From Archegozetes longisetosus (lineage: Eukaryota; Arthropoda; Arachnida; Sarcoptiformes; Trhypochthoniidae): a DNA stretch of 64,000 nt. The DNA lies in contig JAEMBT020000004.1 in NCBI GenBank assembly GCA_018873245.2, forward strand, positions 7,171,073 to 7,235,072, given 5' to 3'. This document shows, in pieces, positions 49,192 to 64,000 of the stretch; within the stretch, counting starts at the first letter, position 1; each line of letters starts with the position of its first letter. A program made the translations under genes and the position numbers. The notes under the pieces were generated by a model, which saw nothing but the letters and a program-made list of their open reading frames with translations, did not search any database and was not told where the DNA came from.

Positions 49192-49568
49192 TCATTTCTC
49201 AAGAGTCCAACATTCTCGAAGATGTGGTCTTTTGACTAATTGTCAAAGTTATGAAACTGTATTAAAAGTTGTTTTTGAATACAGAAGCTCATTTCAGTGG
49301 ACACAGAATATCAGATGGAGACAAATTCATAGCTATTTAGAACTATTCAGTTATGTTTCAATGACATATATTTGACAAATTGTCTCCTAAATAATCCTCT
49401 GGAAAATGCCATCTAATTTGCTTATAATTTGAGTTTCGCTTGTCTGTTTTAACTAATTTTGACTGAAAGTCGAACTTTCTTATAATGATTTGTTCAATTG
49501 ATAAACTTCAGAAAGCCGTTCAAAAGAGAAAAAACTTTTTAGAAAATACAATTGAATGTACTGCTACA

Positions 49569-49616
49569 TTAACGTGTTAAGTGACTACTTCTATAGTATG
49601 TCACTTAACGTATTAA
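49569..49616. other. Short hairpin-forming sequence
   Basis: The arms TAACGTGTTAAGTGA and TCACTTAACGTATTA pair at 13 of 15 positions around an 18-base loop. No function is evident. Confidence 0.5.
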
Positions 49617-50183
49617 TGCCGCAACAGTCCATTCTATCGTTATTAAGCCAGACGATCCTTAAATAAAAAGATACTATTAAACACACAGCAATTAATTTCA
49701 TCAACTTTCAGCAATCAAGACGAGTATTAGGGCAATATTAATAAAAATAATTTAAGGACTTATAGATAAATACGTTTGAGCTAATGATTTAAAGTTATGT
49801 AAGTTAGTAAGAAAAATGCAATAGATGGGCAATGGCAACTAGAATGCTCAACTTAAAAATAAATAACGTAATCTAAAATAAGGGTATAGAGCGGAGTGAC
49901 TGATATATGGATAAAGTTAATAAATTATATTTCAAACAAATGGTTGTTTTGTGCAACACTATTTGTGCTATTAATGATTCTTACTTACTTTCAAAATTGA
50001 TAACTACTTTTATTACTATTGATTTTAATTTTCTAACTAATAAACTTACTATGTCTTAATTCTCTTCTACTATTATCTCATTTAACAGACAATCCTTTAT
50101 TTTAATGATTGACATAAGTCAAAACCGCTTCACGCAAATACTCTAATAATTATTGTCAACAAATAGTTCTAAGCAATTAAAAC

Positions 50184-53100
50184 ATGTCAACAATGAGTCA
50201 AACGCTAACGCAGTCATCAGTGGTACCAGTGATGAATGCAGCGAACAATCAGTTCCAAAACCAGCCGATGGTGTCATTGGGCCGACTCATTGACTACAGT
50301 ATTCAGCGGACATATCACGAGTTGACAGTTTTGGCAGATTTGTTGCCGCGAAAGACTGATATGGAGAGGAAGATAGAGATCGTGTCGTTTGCGTCAAGAA
50401 CGCGACAACTCTTTGTCCGACTATTAGCACTTGTCAAATGGGCCGGAAGTGCTTCAAAAGTCGAAAAATGTACGTCAATAGTTTCTTTTTTGGACAAGCA
50501 GTCGATGCTGTTCACTGAAACGGCAGACATATTGGCAAAGATGGCCAGAGAAACATTAGTTCAGGCAAGACTTCCTAGTTTTCAATTGCCCTCAGCAGTA
50601 GAAGTGCTGACATTAGGCACTTATTCACGACTTCCGACATGTATCCGTGACCGTATTGTACCGCCAGATCCAATCACAAGTGCTGACCGAAAGGCTACAT
50701 TACTTCGATTGAATCATATAATACAACAACGACTGGTCACGACCGCACTTCCATCACAAATGAGAAGCTTAAAAATCGAGTTCGGAAGAGTCACCTTTCA
50801 TGTCGACCATGAGTTTGAACTGTCCCTCACACTTATGGGTGATATTCCATCGCTTCCGTGGAGAGTACTGAATATTGAGATATTAGTCGAAGATAAGGAG
50901 ACCGGAGGTGGAAAGGATTTGGTGCATCCCTTGCAGATAATGTTTTTGCAACATTTAGTTCAGTCTCGACTGACCGACAACTTGAGGCCATTGATTGACG
51001 CCTACAACACTCTTCATTCGTTTTGTCTGAGCCTTCAACTAGAAGTACTCCAGGCACAAGCAATTCGTCTATGTCAAGAAAGACTAGACGATTTCATTCG
51101 TATCGATGAATATTCACCTGGAAATAGATTGTTATTATCTTATTGGAGGGAACATCCGAGAGATGATAAGGTTGGTTATAAGTTATGTGTTGAGATTGAT
51201 TCAGCCGAACCTTCGCGTCCATTACAAGTGACACATTATCCTGAACTCGGAACAAAAGAAGCGTTTCAAACATATCAGGCTATCAAATCTGATAACTTGT
51301 CTATTGAAAAGGTATTAATACACACAACATATGAAAGAGCGAAACAAAAGTTGATTCAATTGAAAAAAGAATTTGAAGAGAAGAATGTGGGCGAATGTAT
51401 ACTATCAGGTTCTCCTGCAGTACTTCAGATCTCATTTCTTCAGCCATGTATGACTTCAGAGCGTCTATTGATATCAGTCGATACACTGACCGGACATTTT
51501 TTGGTACACATTCCTCAGTTCGACGAGTGCTCTTTAGTTGAAGAAATTCAAGCTGTCGTTAATAGAAATTTCACGAAAGTCGTTCCACTCTTTCGTCAAT
51601 TGAGAGTTTGGTTAACTCGTGAGAGATGTAAGAAGACAGTAGAATCACTGCCAGTCTATGTTATGGACAGTCTGCCGTTTCCGACTTCATATAGTCATCC
51701 GTTTCTATCAATTAAATCTTCAAAGCTTTACTATCAGTTTTCTAAACATCATCAAAATTGTTTAGTGACTGTATTCGAAGAAACTGATTCTCAAACTGAT
51801 ATAACGATTGACTATTATCTAATATATGTGGCGCAGACATCCACTGGAAGTGCTGATTCTGCTCAAGCCTTCGAAGTAGAACTTCCGAAACCTTATCTGC
51901 AAATAACTAAAGTTTTAAAGCTGGATGTCTCCAATATTTTACATCATCCCTACTCTTCCGAAGATGTTTGTGACAAAAACGGCAAGAGAAAGATGTGTTC
52001 AAATCAAAACGAAGCATCGAAACAGCGTAAAAGTATGACCGGTTATTACGTTCCAGAGTTGGCACATGTGGTCAGCTTTTGCGAAGAAAAATTAGCGTAC
52101 AGTTCACTATCAAGTGAATTGCAAAAAAGGTCAATATGTCATCAAGTGTTACAAGACTCTGATGGGTATACGCATGTAATCGATATCGTAAAGTTTCCTC
52201 ATTGCTCCTGGTGTCCAGAATCGTATACCAATAGTTTACAAGCAGACACTTTGAGTTGTACTATAAGATTGCAGGGAAAGGGCAGCAAAATATGGAATGT
52301 TGTCATTGCTTTTTGTAATCCTCCGCTTCAAACACAAGCTGTGAAAGAGCACGGATCGAGACGTTTAGTCAACATGCCTTACGAATATGCCAGCGGTTCG
52401 CAAACGCAAGTCGCTAAAATGGTTGACGAACTTCTCTCAGACTGGACTGCAATCGCCAGACTCTATGATGTGACTAAGAATTTCGCAAACAATTTACAAA
52501 CCAATAATCAAATCAGCTCATCGATAGACATCAAATCGTTTTCATACAAAAAGCTGGTTTTAGGCTATGGAATCAATAAGAGTTATACTGTATATCAATT
52601 ATTCTACAGTTTATACGTTAACTATTTAGTGGATGTTTTCTTGAATAATGCTTGATATTTCAGGTTTCAATCTATTGGAAATCCACAGAAAAAAGATTCC
52701 AACTCTTTTTCGGAGTTGTTGGACAAGCACCATCTGATACTAACCCACATGTGTTAGTTTGTACACAACTTCAACACGAGTTCAACCAACATTTGTCAAT
52801 CGTTCAATTGGTTCAAGTACTTAATTACACCTTGAATCCTTTACTTACTATTCAATGTTTAAGTGGAATACCTCTACTCGGAGTGGTGAATAGTGTAAGT
52901 TTTTATAATTATTAGCTATTGTGTATCAAACGATCAGATCATGAAAATAATTGAATTTTCCTTCCTATAGAGACCTCAACTGCCTGTTCAGGCTTTCTGT
53001 ATTATTCCACAATCTTCAACACATATACGCCTCATATATAGAAATATGTAATTTTACATAAAAACTTTAGAATCGTTATCAAAAACCAATATTTAACTTT

Positions 53101-55850
53101 TGAATCTAATTTATATTAGATACTGTCTGGACGTGGTCACATATCCCGATAATCTCATAGCCATTCGTGACGGAGCTTTCAGTTTATTCGATAAAATGAA
53201 AGCAATGGAAGAATTGACTCCAATTCAGGGATTGAAAGTATGATTTACAATGGAATAAAATAAAGTTATAACTCATGTGTTCAATTTTATACCAGGCATT
53301 TTTAAGCAAATTTGTTGATAAGACAACTCAGATGAGACGACTATCTCAAACCGAAGATGATAACCCTCCGTCTCCAATGCCTCACATAGAACCAGTCGAA
53401 TCTTATTTGTTCGCAACTTCTCAAATGAAAACTTCATCTCCTTCCAAAGGAGTATCTGAAGCGGGTTCTTCTTCGGGAGGTGCTCGAGTCCTGTCTCACC
53501 AAATAGCATCTTCAGCCCAAGGTTCTAACCCTCACACGCCCACATCGCCACACACTTCAGTCTTATCTCAACCAGGATTCAGTTCGTCTCCCGGTACTTT
53601 TCCATTGTCTTCTCCGCCATCTCATGGTATGCCCGCACATGGAGTCGCCACATCCTCAAACCAAATCGCTCCGTCGCCATCGATGGCAGTCCCCGATCAG
53701 TCTCCTGGCAACTTATTTGGCGTAAATTCTCCAATGAACCCCTTACACGCTCCATCGCCATCGTTTATGCCAAGTCCATCTCCATCAGCACCCAATCAGT
53801 TTCACTCTCATTCTCCAGCCTCTCAGTTCTTACAAGGCAATCCATCGCAAGGCGGTCACGACAGTGGCATTGGTTCTCCCTTCACAGCTCCAAATATGCC
53901 GACATCTAACCTATCGATGGCATCTCCAGCCCAGAATGTATGGCCAGGTAGCCCATCACTGCCGCGACCGTCTCCACGCTCTATTGGTCCATCTCAAAGT
54001 CCAGGTCAGAGTCAATCGCATCACATATCAAGCATTTCAAGCCCACAAACAATGAGTGGTGGTCAGCATCATCCGGCAAATCTGATCCATAATAGTGGAA
54101 ATGCTTCCATTGGTTCGGCCCGAATATTGCCGCAGAGGCCATGGGCAGCAGCTATTCCTACTTTACTCACACATCAGGGCTTTGATTTGATGTGTAGACC
54201 AAACCCGGGACTCGAAAACTTGCAAAATCCTCACAGTAATAATAACAGTGTTTATTATGCTTTATCACAACTTGAAAGGTTCCTCGGATGCGTTTATATG
54301 CGACGAAACTTGCAGAGAGTCATTCAACAAGACGAGAGCGTAAGACATCAACCACAGCAGATTTAATTAAACTTTGTTTTCAATCTTCATTATTGAAAAT
54401 GAAGTCTGATATTGAAATTTTCATCATTTTTTTCTTATAGTTCACGGTACTTCATACTCCTGAACCTGGAATTATACAATTCAAGAACGAGACCATGCAA
54501 TTCAAGATAAGCCTCGATACTACGACGGTGCAGGTCTGCTCTATTGACTATATTTCAATAACTTTAACTAACAGTCTATTCTTTCCTTACAGTCGCTTCA
54601 TTTGAAAATAGTTCCCTTACCTGAATTCATTCAATGGAGTAGAGACGAACTCGAAGTATTGCAGCAATTTTTCGAAACTAAGGTATATGATTCTCATTCT
54701 GCTGAGTCTTATATGAAGTTATTAAATTACCAATTGTCTTCGAATAGGTTGTTTGTGCCCCGTATAAGCCGAATGCCTTTTTAGCTTACATACGAATATT
54801 GAACGCTCCCATGAAAATATTGAAGGATTGCATTCAGCTAATGCGTCTCGAAATGGTAAATATAGTGATCATTAAGTAATGTCAGTTTAGAATGAATTTC
54901 AAATGTGCGAGATAGGAAATCTTCATCTATCTGTAGTCTTGAGTGAAACTCACTCTGACAATGAAAAATTCATTTCAAAGTAATGCGAGTCTGATCTTCC
55001 AACACTATTAAACAATGATTTGCATTACTTATTGTTGTGGATTCCACTCAAATAAACCCTAAGAAATGCGCGATCTCTGCACCACATTAGCGCATACTTG
55101 CTCTAATCAGGCTATCAATTTATATTTGAATTCTATTATTACTTTTTATTACAGTTTCCCGATCGGAACTTGAAGTGGTCGTTACAATGGTGTCTAACGA
55201 TACCCCCAGCTGCACCTCCTTTTGGAACAGCAGGAATGTCTGCTTGTTTGATGATCAAAAATAAAATGCTTATATTCGTAAGTAAATCAATGAATCAGTT
55301 GGTTTCAAACACTTTGACCACCACATCTTGTATCTGATACAAACCTAACCCAACTTACACTAAATATTTAAGTCAAGTTAAATTAACATCTTTTCAGTGC
55401 GTTTCTGCTAGTTCATGTATTTTTAAGTGTAACAAAGAGCGAATCATCACGCCCTGCAAAAATATGAAGTTGGGATCAACTAAAGCTCATAACTCATAAG
55501 GTTTTTATTCTATCTATAGATGCAATTCACTCGATTGCCAATGCCCGGTCATCCAATTAGTGCAGAACCTATTTCAATAATAGTTCCATTTGTTTATGAT
55601 ATGAGCACTAATTCTATGTCGGTGGCTGGCGAGAGTCGAAGAGATGGTTCATTTATAAATTCAACGTCTCCGCTCGCTATCATTAGTAATATGTTGAAAC
55701 GATTTGCCGAATATTCCGGTAATTATGACATTAATAACTTAAAATTGCTCACAAATGTCTTAAATTTGATTTATTAATTTATTCAAAGGCGGTGAATGTC
55801 TCATATTTCCGGCAATTCGTGACATAATGACTAATCTGCAGATTGCATAG
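50184..55850 (+). CDS. MED14: Mediator complex subunit 14
   Basis: MED14 is the backbone subunit joining the head, middle and tail modules of Mediator, in the nucleus. I read 11 exons: 50184-52589, 52664-52894, 52971-53047, 53120-53237, 53296-54339, 54441-54533, 54593-54682, 54748-54855, 55155-55277, 55520-55718 and 55789-55850, about 1,516 residues (human about 1,450). The N-terminal MVSLGRLIDYSIQRTYHEL and LLPRKTDMERKIEI are the conserved MED14 region, as is SFASRTRQLFVRLLALVKW. Later segments also fit: CIIPQSSTHIRLIYRN, DNLIAIRDGAFSLFD, and the C-terminal PPAAPPFGTAGMSA. Exon 5 adds a long Ser/Pro-rich stretch (about 250 residues), as in other animals. All exon phases agree and there is no frame break. 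AATAAA is at 56178. Confidence 0.95.
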
Positions 55851-56817
55851 TGGACTGATGTTCATCATTTCGGAATTAACTATTTGTTTGAAATCAATTT
55901 TGAAGTTCTAGGGTTTGAAATGATTGACTGTTAGTCTGATCGTCTAATCTTATTGTAATATAAGTTATATTTATTCGTTAATTCGTCAATAATTGTCAAA
56001 CCTCTTATCAATTAAATTATTGTTCTTATCAAATGTTCATTAAATTGAATATATTTTAGGGAAATTTGGTAATTGAATATAATTTTTGACAGAAAGCGGA
56101 TTTTGTGATTTCGCATTTTTATTATGTGCTGTAATATAAGAATTGAATTGTCTCATGTATAAAATGAAATGAAATGCAATAAAACGCTTATGAAGTTTAA
56201 TTGAGATAATAAAAAACTAGTTTAAAAAACTGTACCAAAAGTTTGATTCATTTTGACTAAAGAATTGATATTTAAAAGTTATTTTTCGTCAAGTTTGACA
56301 GCATTTGGTTTTGGCCGCCTAAAAGAAACTCGAATCTAAAGGGTCGACGAACTTGAATGCATTTCTGTATAGTTGACTCAAAGCAAAGGTAACGCAGATT
56401 AAGCCAAAGCTATATTCGATTCAGTGTTGTTCTATGAGCATTGCTATATCGTCAAGCATTAGTTCAATAGCAATAATATAGCACTATATTTACGGTTGTA
56501 TTTAATGTGTGCCCACTTTAACAGCGAGAGTGAAGCCAACAGATCAAAAAAGAGCAGAAACGAATTTATACTGTTATGCAATTAATTATTTATGGCTTAA
56601 TAATATAATTATATTACTATTATATGGATATATGACTTCTTTTCATATCAAATTCAACTAATGATTCAATTGTTTTCGTTTTCTTAATTCAATTATTAAT
56701 TTTTAATTTAAATTCTGTTGAATTTTGTTGAAGTAATTGATATTTTGATTATTTCATATCAATTATAATCAATATATTTATTAGAAATCAATATAAACGT
56801 TTGTAACAAATTGTGAA
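55851..56817. other. MED14 3' region and kinase upstream region
   Basis: Contains the probable MED14 polyadenylation signal (56178-56183) and AT-rich sequence leading to the kinase start. No further gene was seen. Confidence 0.5.
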
Positions 56818-59487
<2,670 letters not shown>

Positions 59488-60588
59488 ACTTAAATTAATA
59501 TAAATATTAAGGCATCTATTTTTTCTCTGGATTAATTATTTTAAGATTACATCTGAATAATAACTTTATTTTAACTGAGCGTTATTTTGATATAACGGAT
59601 AGATATAAAACTTTAGTGATATGTACTGTAAGTGTCGGACTGTATAGTACTGTAACATAAAGTATTAGCTTATGTCGAGTATTTTTATTTAAAGAGGCGA
59701 ACAATAGTGTAGCTTTCAATTAACTCAATAATTGATTACTGTTATCACGGTTTGATGGGAATAATAAAAAAGTTTAAATATTTAATTATAATTCAATTGT
59801 TGCCACTTCATTAGTTTAGTTCATCTAGCACTTTTAATCAATTAGTCAGACTTTCGTTCACTTAAGAACAAACTTGAATCAAGACTTGTTTGAGATACAA
59901 ATAGACTACAAGATTTACTGAAGCCTAAATAAAAGTCAAATATTTGTTCACAGCTTCAATCCAATCGTCTAATGGAAGGTTTTCTGATTGAACACATCTT
60001 TTTAGTTTTTGTTATACTGTTGTAGTAAGTGCTCATGTTTGGATAACCAATCAATTGCTTAATTTATTTCTGTAGCAAGTATTTGTATATGTATTGTCAG
60101 GTTGTGCACGTTGTGTACGTCCTGCATGTCCTGCACGTTCTCGTTCGTTCTGTTCGTTCTTCAACAATTCAACTACAATAAGTCAAATAAAACCTTGTTT
60201 TCAGATGCGCATCTCTTTACTTATTGATCATATATGTGTAATATCTATCAATATTGAATGTATGGTATGATTTGAAAAATGTCAAAACAACTCACGAAAC
60301 TTGATTAATAATATATTTCAAATATAAGAAAAACAATGATCTCATGATAACAATGAAAACTTTTTCAAAAAGCAGACTAAGAGAATAATTGAAGCTCTTT
60401 TGTGAAACGCAAGGTTCTGAAAACTTATATTCAGAAAATAAAATGATCAAAAACTCGATATAAATGGTACTTAAAATAATAGAAACAGAGAATTGATTCG
60501 ATAAAAAGTTGTTTAATAGTTAATATAATACATTAAATTAATTATATGTACATTAAATCTTGTATTGACAAAACAATTAAAAATGTGT
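59488..60588. other. Convergent intergenic region between the kinase and alpha2delta genes
   Basis: The two genes point toward each other here. The kinase signal AATAAA is at 59763. A short imperfect repeat rich in CACGTT and GTTCGTTC lies at about 60100-60160. No gene was seen. Confidence 0.5.
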
Positions 60589-63500
60589 TCATGAGTTGTC
60601 AAGAAAAACTTTAACGAAACCTAAAAACACTAATATCACTGAAGGAATTAATTTTGATCCTTTCCCGCATTGTTTGATGTCTCTTTCCTAAAATCAAAAC
60701 CAAATGTGATAAGTGCCTAAATCTGGATCAAACTCGAAACAGTGTATACTTTACCTGCGGATGATAGTTAAAACAAGTAGTCGGTCTTTTTCGATACATT
60801 TCGTTCTTCAATAAATTGCATCTATCATCATATTGAATTTCTTTAGGTTCTAACTTAACAACTGATGAGCAGTCACACGACTTGTCAACTGCAAGCATTA
60901 CCAAATTAGTATAGGGCACGTATTGAACGATGAAAGAGCTTTTAATAGAAAAAATATTCCAATTAAACACTTTATAAAACTTAATGTTCGTTAGACTATC
61001 CTAATTCTACTCTTATCTTCATTCATTTCAAGCTAACTATAATATTAGCTTGAGTAATGAGTCTCGGCTCAGCAATAGTTCTTACTTTTTAAGTTCATCT
61101 AAAGATTAAATTAAGGCCTAACTCGCTGATGAGTTTATTTTAAACAAATTAAAACAAAACTCGAGTACTCTAGGTCCGATACTAAAAGTAGTGTAGATTT
61201 AATTCAAAGACTCAGCGTGAAAGCTGACATTCGAGGTCTCAAACTAATATAAGAACTGAGTTATTGTTTATAATACATACCGACTACATCCGCTGTGATG
61301 ACATTCTTTATCATCAGCTTTAATCGGTTCATCAGAAATATCTTCAACCATTTCATACAAATCATATTCCTTATCACAAGGATATAGCCTGCTCTTGTTA
61401 TTCTTTCTTTCAGTATCGCCTAATAAAGTAAGTTTGAAAGCAGTTAATAAGAATATGGTGGCATAATAGAACAAATGTAATAATAGAGCAAAAGTAATGA
61501 TGAATTGATAGAGCAAACCTTCATAATCATTATCATATTCATAAGCATATTCTGAGGCATCGGTCGGCCACATATTATATAAGAGATGCACGTATAACAT
61601 CAAAATTCGAGTCCACACCCAACCAATTATCGATTTTAAATGGTTTACTGGTGTCAACAGCATTGAAGCCGGACCTGAAGTAGGTTTGATCTCCTGACAA
61701 ATAGCTTGATAGTCGTACATACGAACTTTCCGGTACACTTTTGCCTTCACCATTGCCTGTAATAACAAATCGTCGATTTCGCCGAAAAACTTTCCAGTCT
61801 GTTCAAACTTTTTGCTAACTATCACAAACGCATTATTATCTAATAAATAGCAATCGATTTCATCTGAAGAACAATTCACTCTCGAGTATTTGCTCGTTAT
61901 GTTGAAGAATCTTTCAGCGAACACAGAATGTTTGAATTGTAGTCCAACCACAGCAGCTTATAGTTTCAAAATATAAGTTTAGAACTTTTTCATCTTCAGA
62001 AAGTACAGTCACTCTCATTTACAGTGAACGGATCCATAGGGCCTAAAGTATTCAACATAAACGGGCATCTACTATAACCGTACACCTCTGTATGGGATTT
62101 AAGAGATTTTTGTTCGGTAAGGTGTTCACTATAAGCGGGTATTCACTATAAACGCGTTCACTGTAAATGACATTGACTGTAGTTGGTATTTAGTACCAGG
62201 AGCTCTAGACTTTCCAGTTCCAATAAATATTGCGTGACTTCCGGTGACCAATACTTGTCCTCCTCTTGAACTTGCGTCGAAGGGCACAGAAAATACAAAC
62301 GCAGAGCTATTGATGCTATGAAAGTCAACGGCTCTTCTGTAATATAATTCTTCTGTGGCTCTGTTACAGAAAATTCAACCATTAAATCATTTAATACAGT
62401 TAGTTTCAAATTCATAGTTACCTCGTATGGGTGTCAAAGAATGGTCGCTCTCCTGTAGAGTTAAGTTTCTCGGTTTCATTTCTGTGATCTTCGAAACGTG
62501 TCAGACCACTACGAGTGGCCACGAAAGTTGTCACTATGCCAAACATTTTTATTTTCTGATCTCTGTTAATAAAAAGTAGAATTAGAGTCGGAAAGTTCAT
62601 AGGCTATACGAATCCCTTTGACGGAAAGATACGAATGAATTAAGAAAAGTTTTGATTGCATTAAGATAATAGTGATTTGCATTGAGATAATTGTGATTTG
62701 CATTGAAATACCTTGGATACAAAGCCAGAAGGAGTGCGAGCGGGCTAAACACAGACCGTATCAAACGGTTTATTAGTGGTGAAAGTTTGAATTAATCATA
62801 CACAACACCTCAACAAACAGGAATCCGTATTTTCTCGCATTAATACATACTTTAACTGAAATCCTTGTCCGCAAAATTCTAACTTACCTCTACTTAATCC
62901 TGGAAGCATTGACCACAATCATAATGACTTACCTCACTCCATTAAGAGGCGGATCCCTGAACTATTGAGGCATTTAATTCTTAATCATTTGAATTATTTG
63001 AACCCCAGAATGTTAGAATATACCAAACCCAATAATCGAAAAATTTTTAAATATTTAAGTTTCCTGAGTAATTTTTTTGAGGCAGTGCTAAAGTTTGATT
63101 CAATCATCAATAAGATTCAGTCTTTCAAATTATCAAATTTTCAGCTTATAATGATAGAAGAGAAACTCTTCTATAGAACAGCTAAACGGATATTTAACTA
63201 GCTCTCAGTTTAAAATTCGGTCACTAATTCAATTTGCAATAGCATTGCCTCAGATGGTATCGAATTTTTGAAAATCTTAATTTGATAGACTCAAAAATTT
63301 TCTTACTCTATTTTGCTTGAGGCTAAACTAGGAGTTCCACACTTTGAAGACTCGATATCAGTAGCTTTCGCATCAAAAACCAAACTCTGTATTAAGTCTT
63401 TGTCACCTGGCATTCAAAGTTAAAATTAATTTAAAAATACATGAAATCAGAATTTAATTCAAACAGGTTTTGGACAATGCTGATATCCTTACAGGAAATA

Positions 63501-64000
63501 TTTTCGTATACTTGAGGCCTTGTACTACTGGTCTTCCAACGAAAATTTTGTCCAATAAGTACAATATTCAAGAATTGTGTGACAACCTCTTCTGGGTTTT
63601 TTAGAACAACACCAGACGATTTATGTGGATTATCGCAATAAACCTAAAAGTTTCCAACAAATATGTCAATTTCATAATTTGGCGGTAGATTAAAAATGAT
63701 TTGTGTAGAATGAGGAAGACGTACCCATTCCGGATGCACTCGCCATTGTTTGCCACGAAAATAATGAGTGAAATTTTCTTCCCTATGTTTGACTTTCACT
63801 TCAATTTGACCTTCGACTCGATATGAGCCGTAAGGTTCGGGCAAAGCAATGGCGAGACTAAACGGAGTGAAATCAATTTTGCCGTAAATGTAATTATTAG
63901 CCCGAGTTACGACCCTTTTCTAACAAATACAAATCAAAGTGGTTATAGAAAAGTAGATATTTGAAAACCTAATTCATGGAATAATACCATGGCATCCATA
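60589..64000 (-). CDS. CACNA2D: Voltage-gated calcium channel alpha2delta subunit, C-terminal part
   Basis: An extracellular, membrane-anchored auxiliary subunit that raises surface delivery of CaV channels at synapses and in muscle. Only the 3' half is in the window. Minus-strand exons, 5' to 3': (63988-64000, tentative), 63725-63919, 63493-63643, 63307-63406, 62422-62562, 62197-62360, 61281-61956, 60755-60938 and 60589-60687; all phases agree. Family segments include IDFTPFSLAIALPEPYGSYR, DKDLIQSLVFDAKATD, TTFVATRSGLTRF, SSAFVFSVPF, DEIDCYLLDNNAFVIVSKKF, TGKFFGEIDDLLLQAM, VRMYDYQAIC, and NLVMLAVDKSCDCSS near the end. Cysteines typical of the delta part are present. The last exon ends in a hydrophobic tail (LIPSVILVFLGFVKVFL), consistent with a GPI or membrane anchor. 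The VWA domain should lie beyond 64000. Confidence 0.93.
62004..62181. mobile_element. TA-flanked MITE in an alpha2delta intron (Tc1/mariner or pogo type)
   Basis: The inverted ends run CAGTCACTCTCATTTACAGT at the left and ACTGTAAATGACATTGACTG at the right, directly bordered by TA on both sides. The body repeats CACTATAA-type blocks. The short TA duplication and CAGT ends point to the Tc1/mariner/pogo superfamily. It lies within the intron between 61957 and 62196. Confidence 0.75.

Larger units (their letters stand above)
47947..50183. other. Intergenic region between jitterbug and MED14
   Basis: 2.2 kb without a credible gene. The jitterbug polyadenylation signal is at 47954. A MITE-like element lies at 48921-49191 and a short hairpin at 49569-49616. 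The open frame at 49184-49375 is not supported. Confidence 0.5.

Noticed and set aside
62418..62600. Start codon at 62600 as the beginning of the alpha2delta gene
   Set aside because: The frame is an internal exon (62422-62562) joined in phase to an upstream exon at 63307-63406.

Overview
This is an AT-rich eukaryotic window. Its spliced genes have many short introns (about 50-100 nt) and a few long ones. The gene set is metazoan and looks arthropod: a three-calponin-homology filamin of the jitterbug type, an MTMR14/EDTP phosphatase close to the fly protein in length, a GCK-III kinase, MED14, DNA polymerase kappa, a type II PKA regulatory subunit, a calcium channel alpha2delta subunit and two profilins. 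The profilins look chelicerate or mite-like to me, but that is an impression. No tRNA, rRNA or CRISPR was seen, and nothing looks bacterial.

Layout. Bases 1-4100 hold profilin copy A, with mobile elements in its first intron. Bases 4250-12330 are a repeat-rich stretch. It carries a mariner-type transposase fragment, several elements with 8-bp target-site duplications (hAT-like), a 703-bp foldback element, a relic with a hAT dimerisation domain, a 421-bp palindrome, and broken copies of two genes that lie intact elsewhere in the window (MTMR14 and PKA-RII). Bases 12722-14900 are an intronless DNA polymerase kappa. Bases 15588-23024 are the 12-exon PKA-RII gene. Bases 26041-28515 are profilin copy B, inside a roughly 3.6-kb segment duplicated from (or to) 460-4095. 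Bases 31822-34113 are a single-exon MTMR14. Bases 35002-47946 are jitterbug filamin in 38 exons. Bases 50184-55850 are MED14 in 11 exons. Bases 56818-59487 are a GCK-III kinase in 9 exons. Bases 60589-64000, on the minus strand, are the 3' part of an alpha2delta gene that runs off the right edge.

How the genes relate. They are mostly unrelated housekeeping and signalling genes with no operon-like logic. Profilin and filamin both act on actin. PKA-RII, the GCK-III kinase, MTMR14 and alpha2delta are signalling components. Exon joins were checked by reading phase: nearly every exon of jitterbug, MED14, the kinase, alpha2delta and PKA-RII joins in frame. The exceptions are five single-base indels, four of them in A runs, which look like assembly errors.

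I found no convincing new biological system. The most interesting signals are the contrast between diverged coding exons and near-identical 3' flanks in the profilin pair, the inverted PKA-RII fragment about 10 kb from its source gene, and the cluster of elements with 8-bp target duplications.
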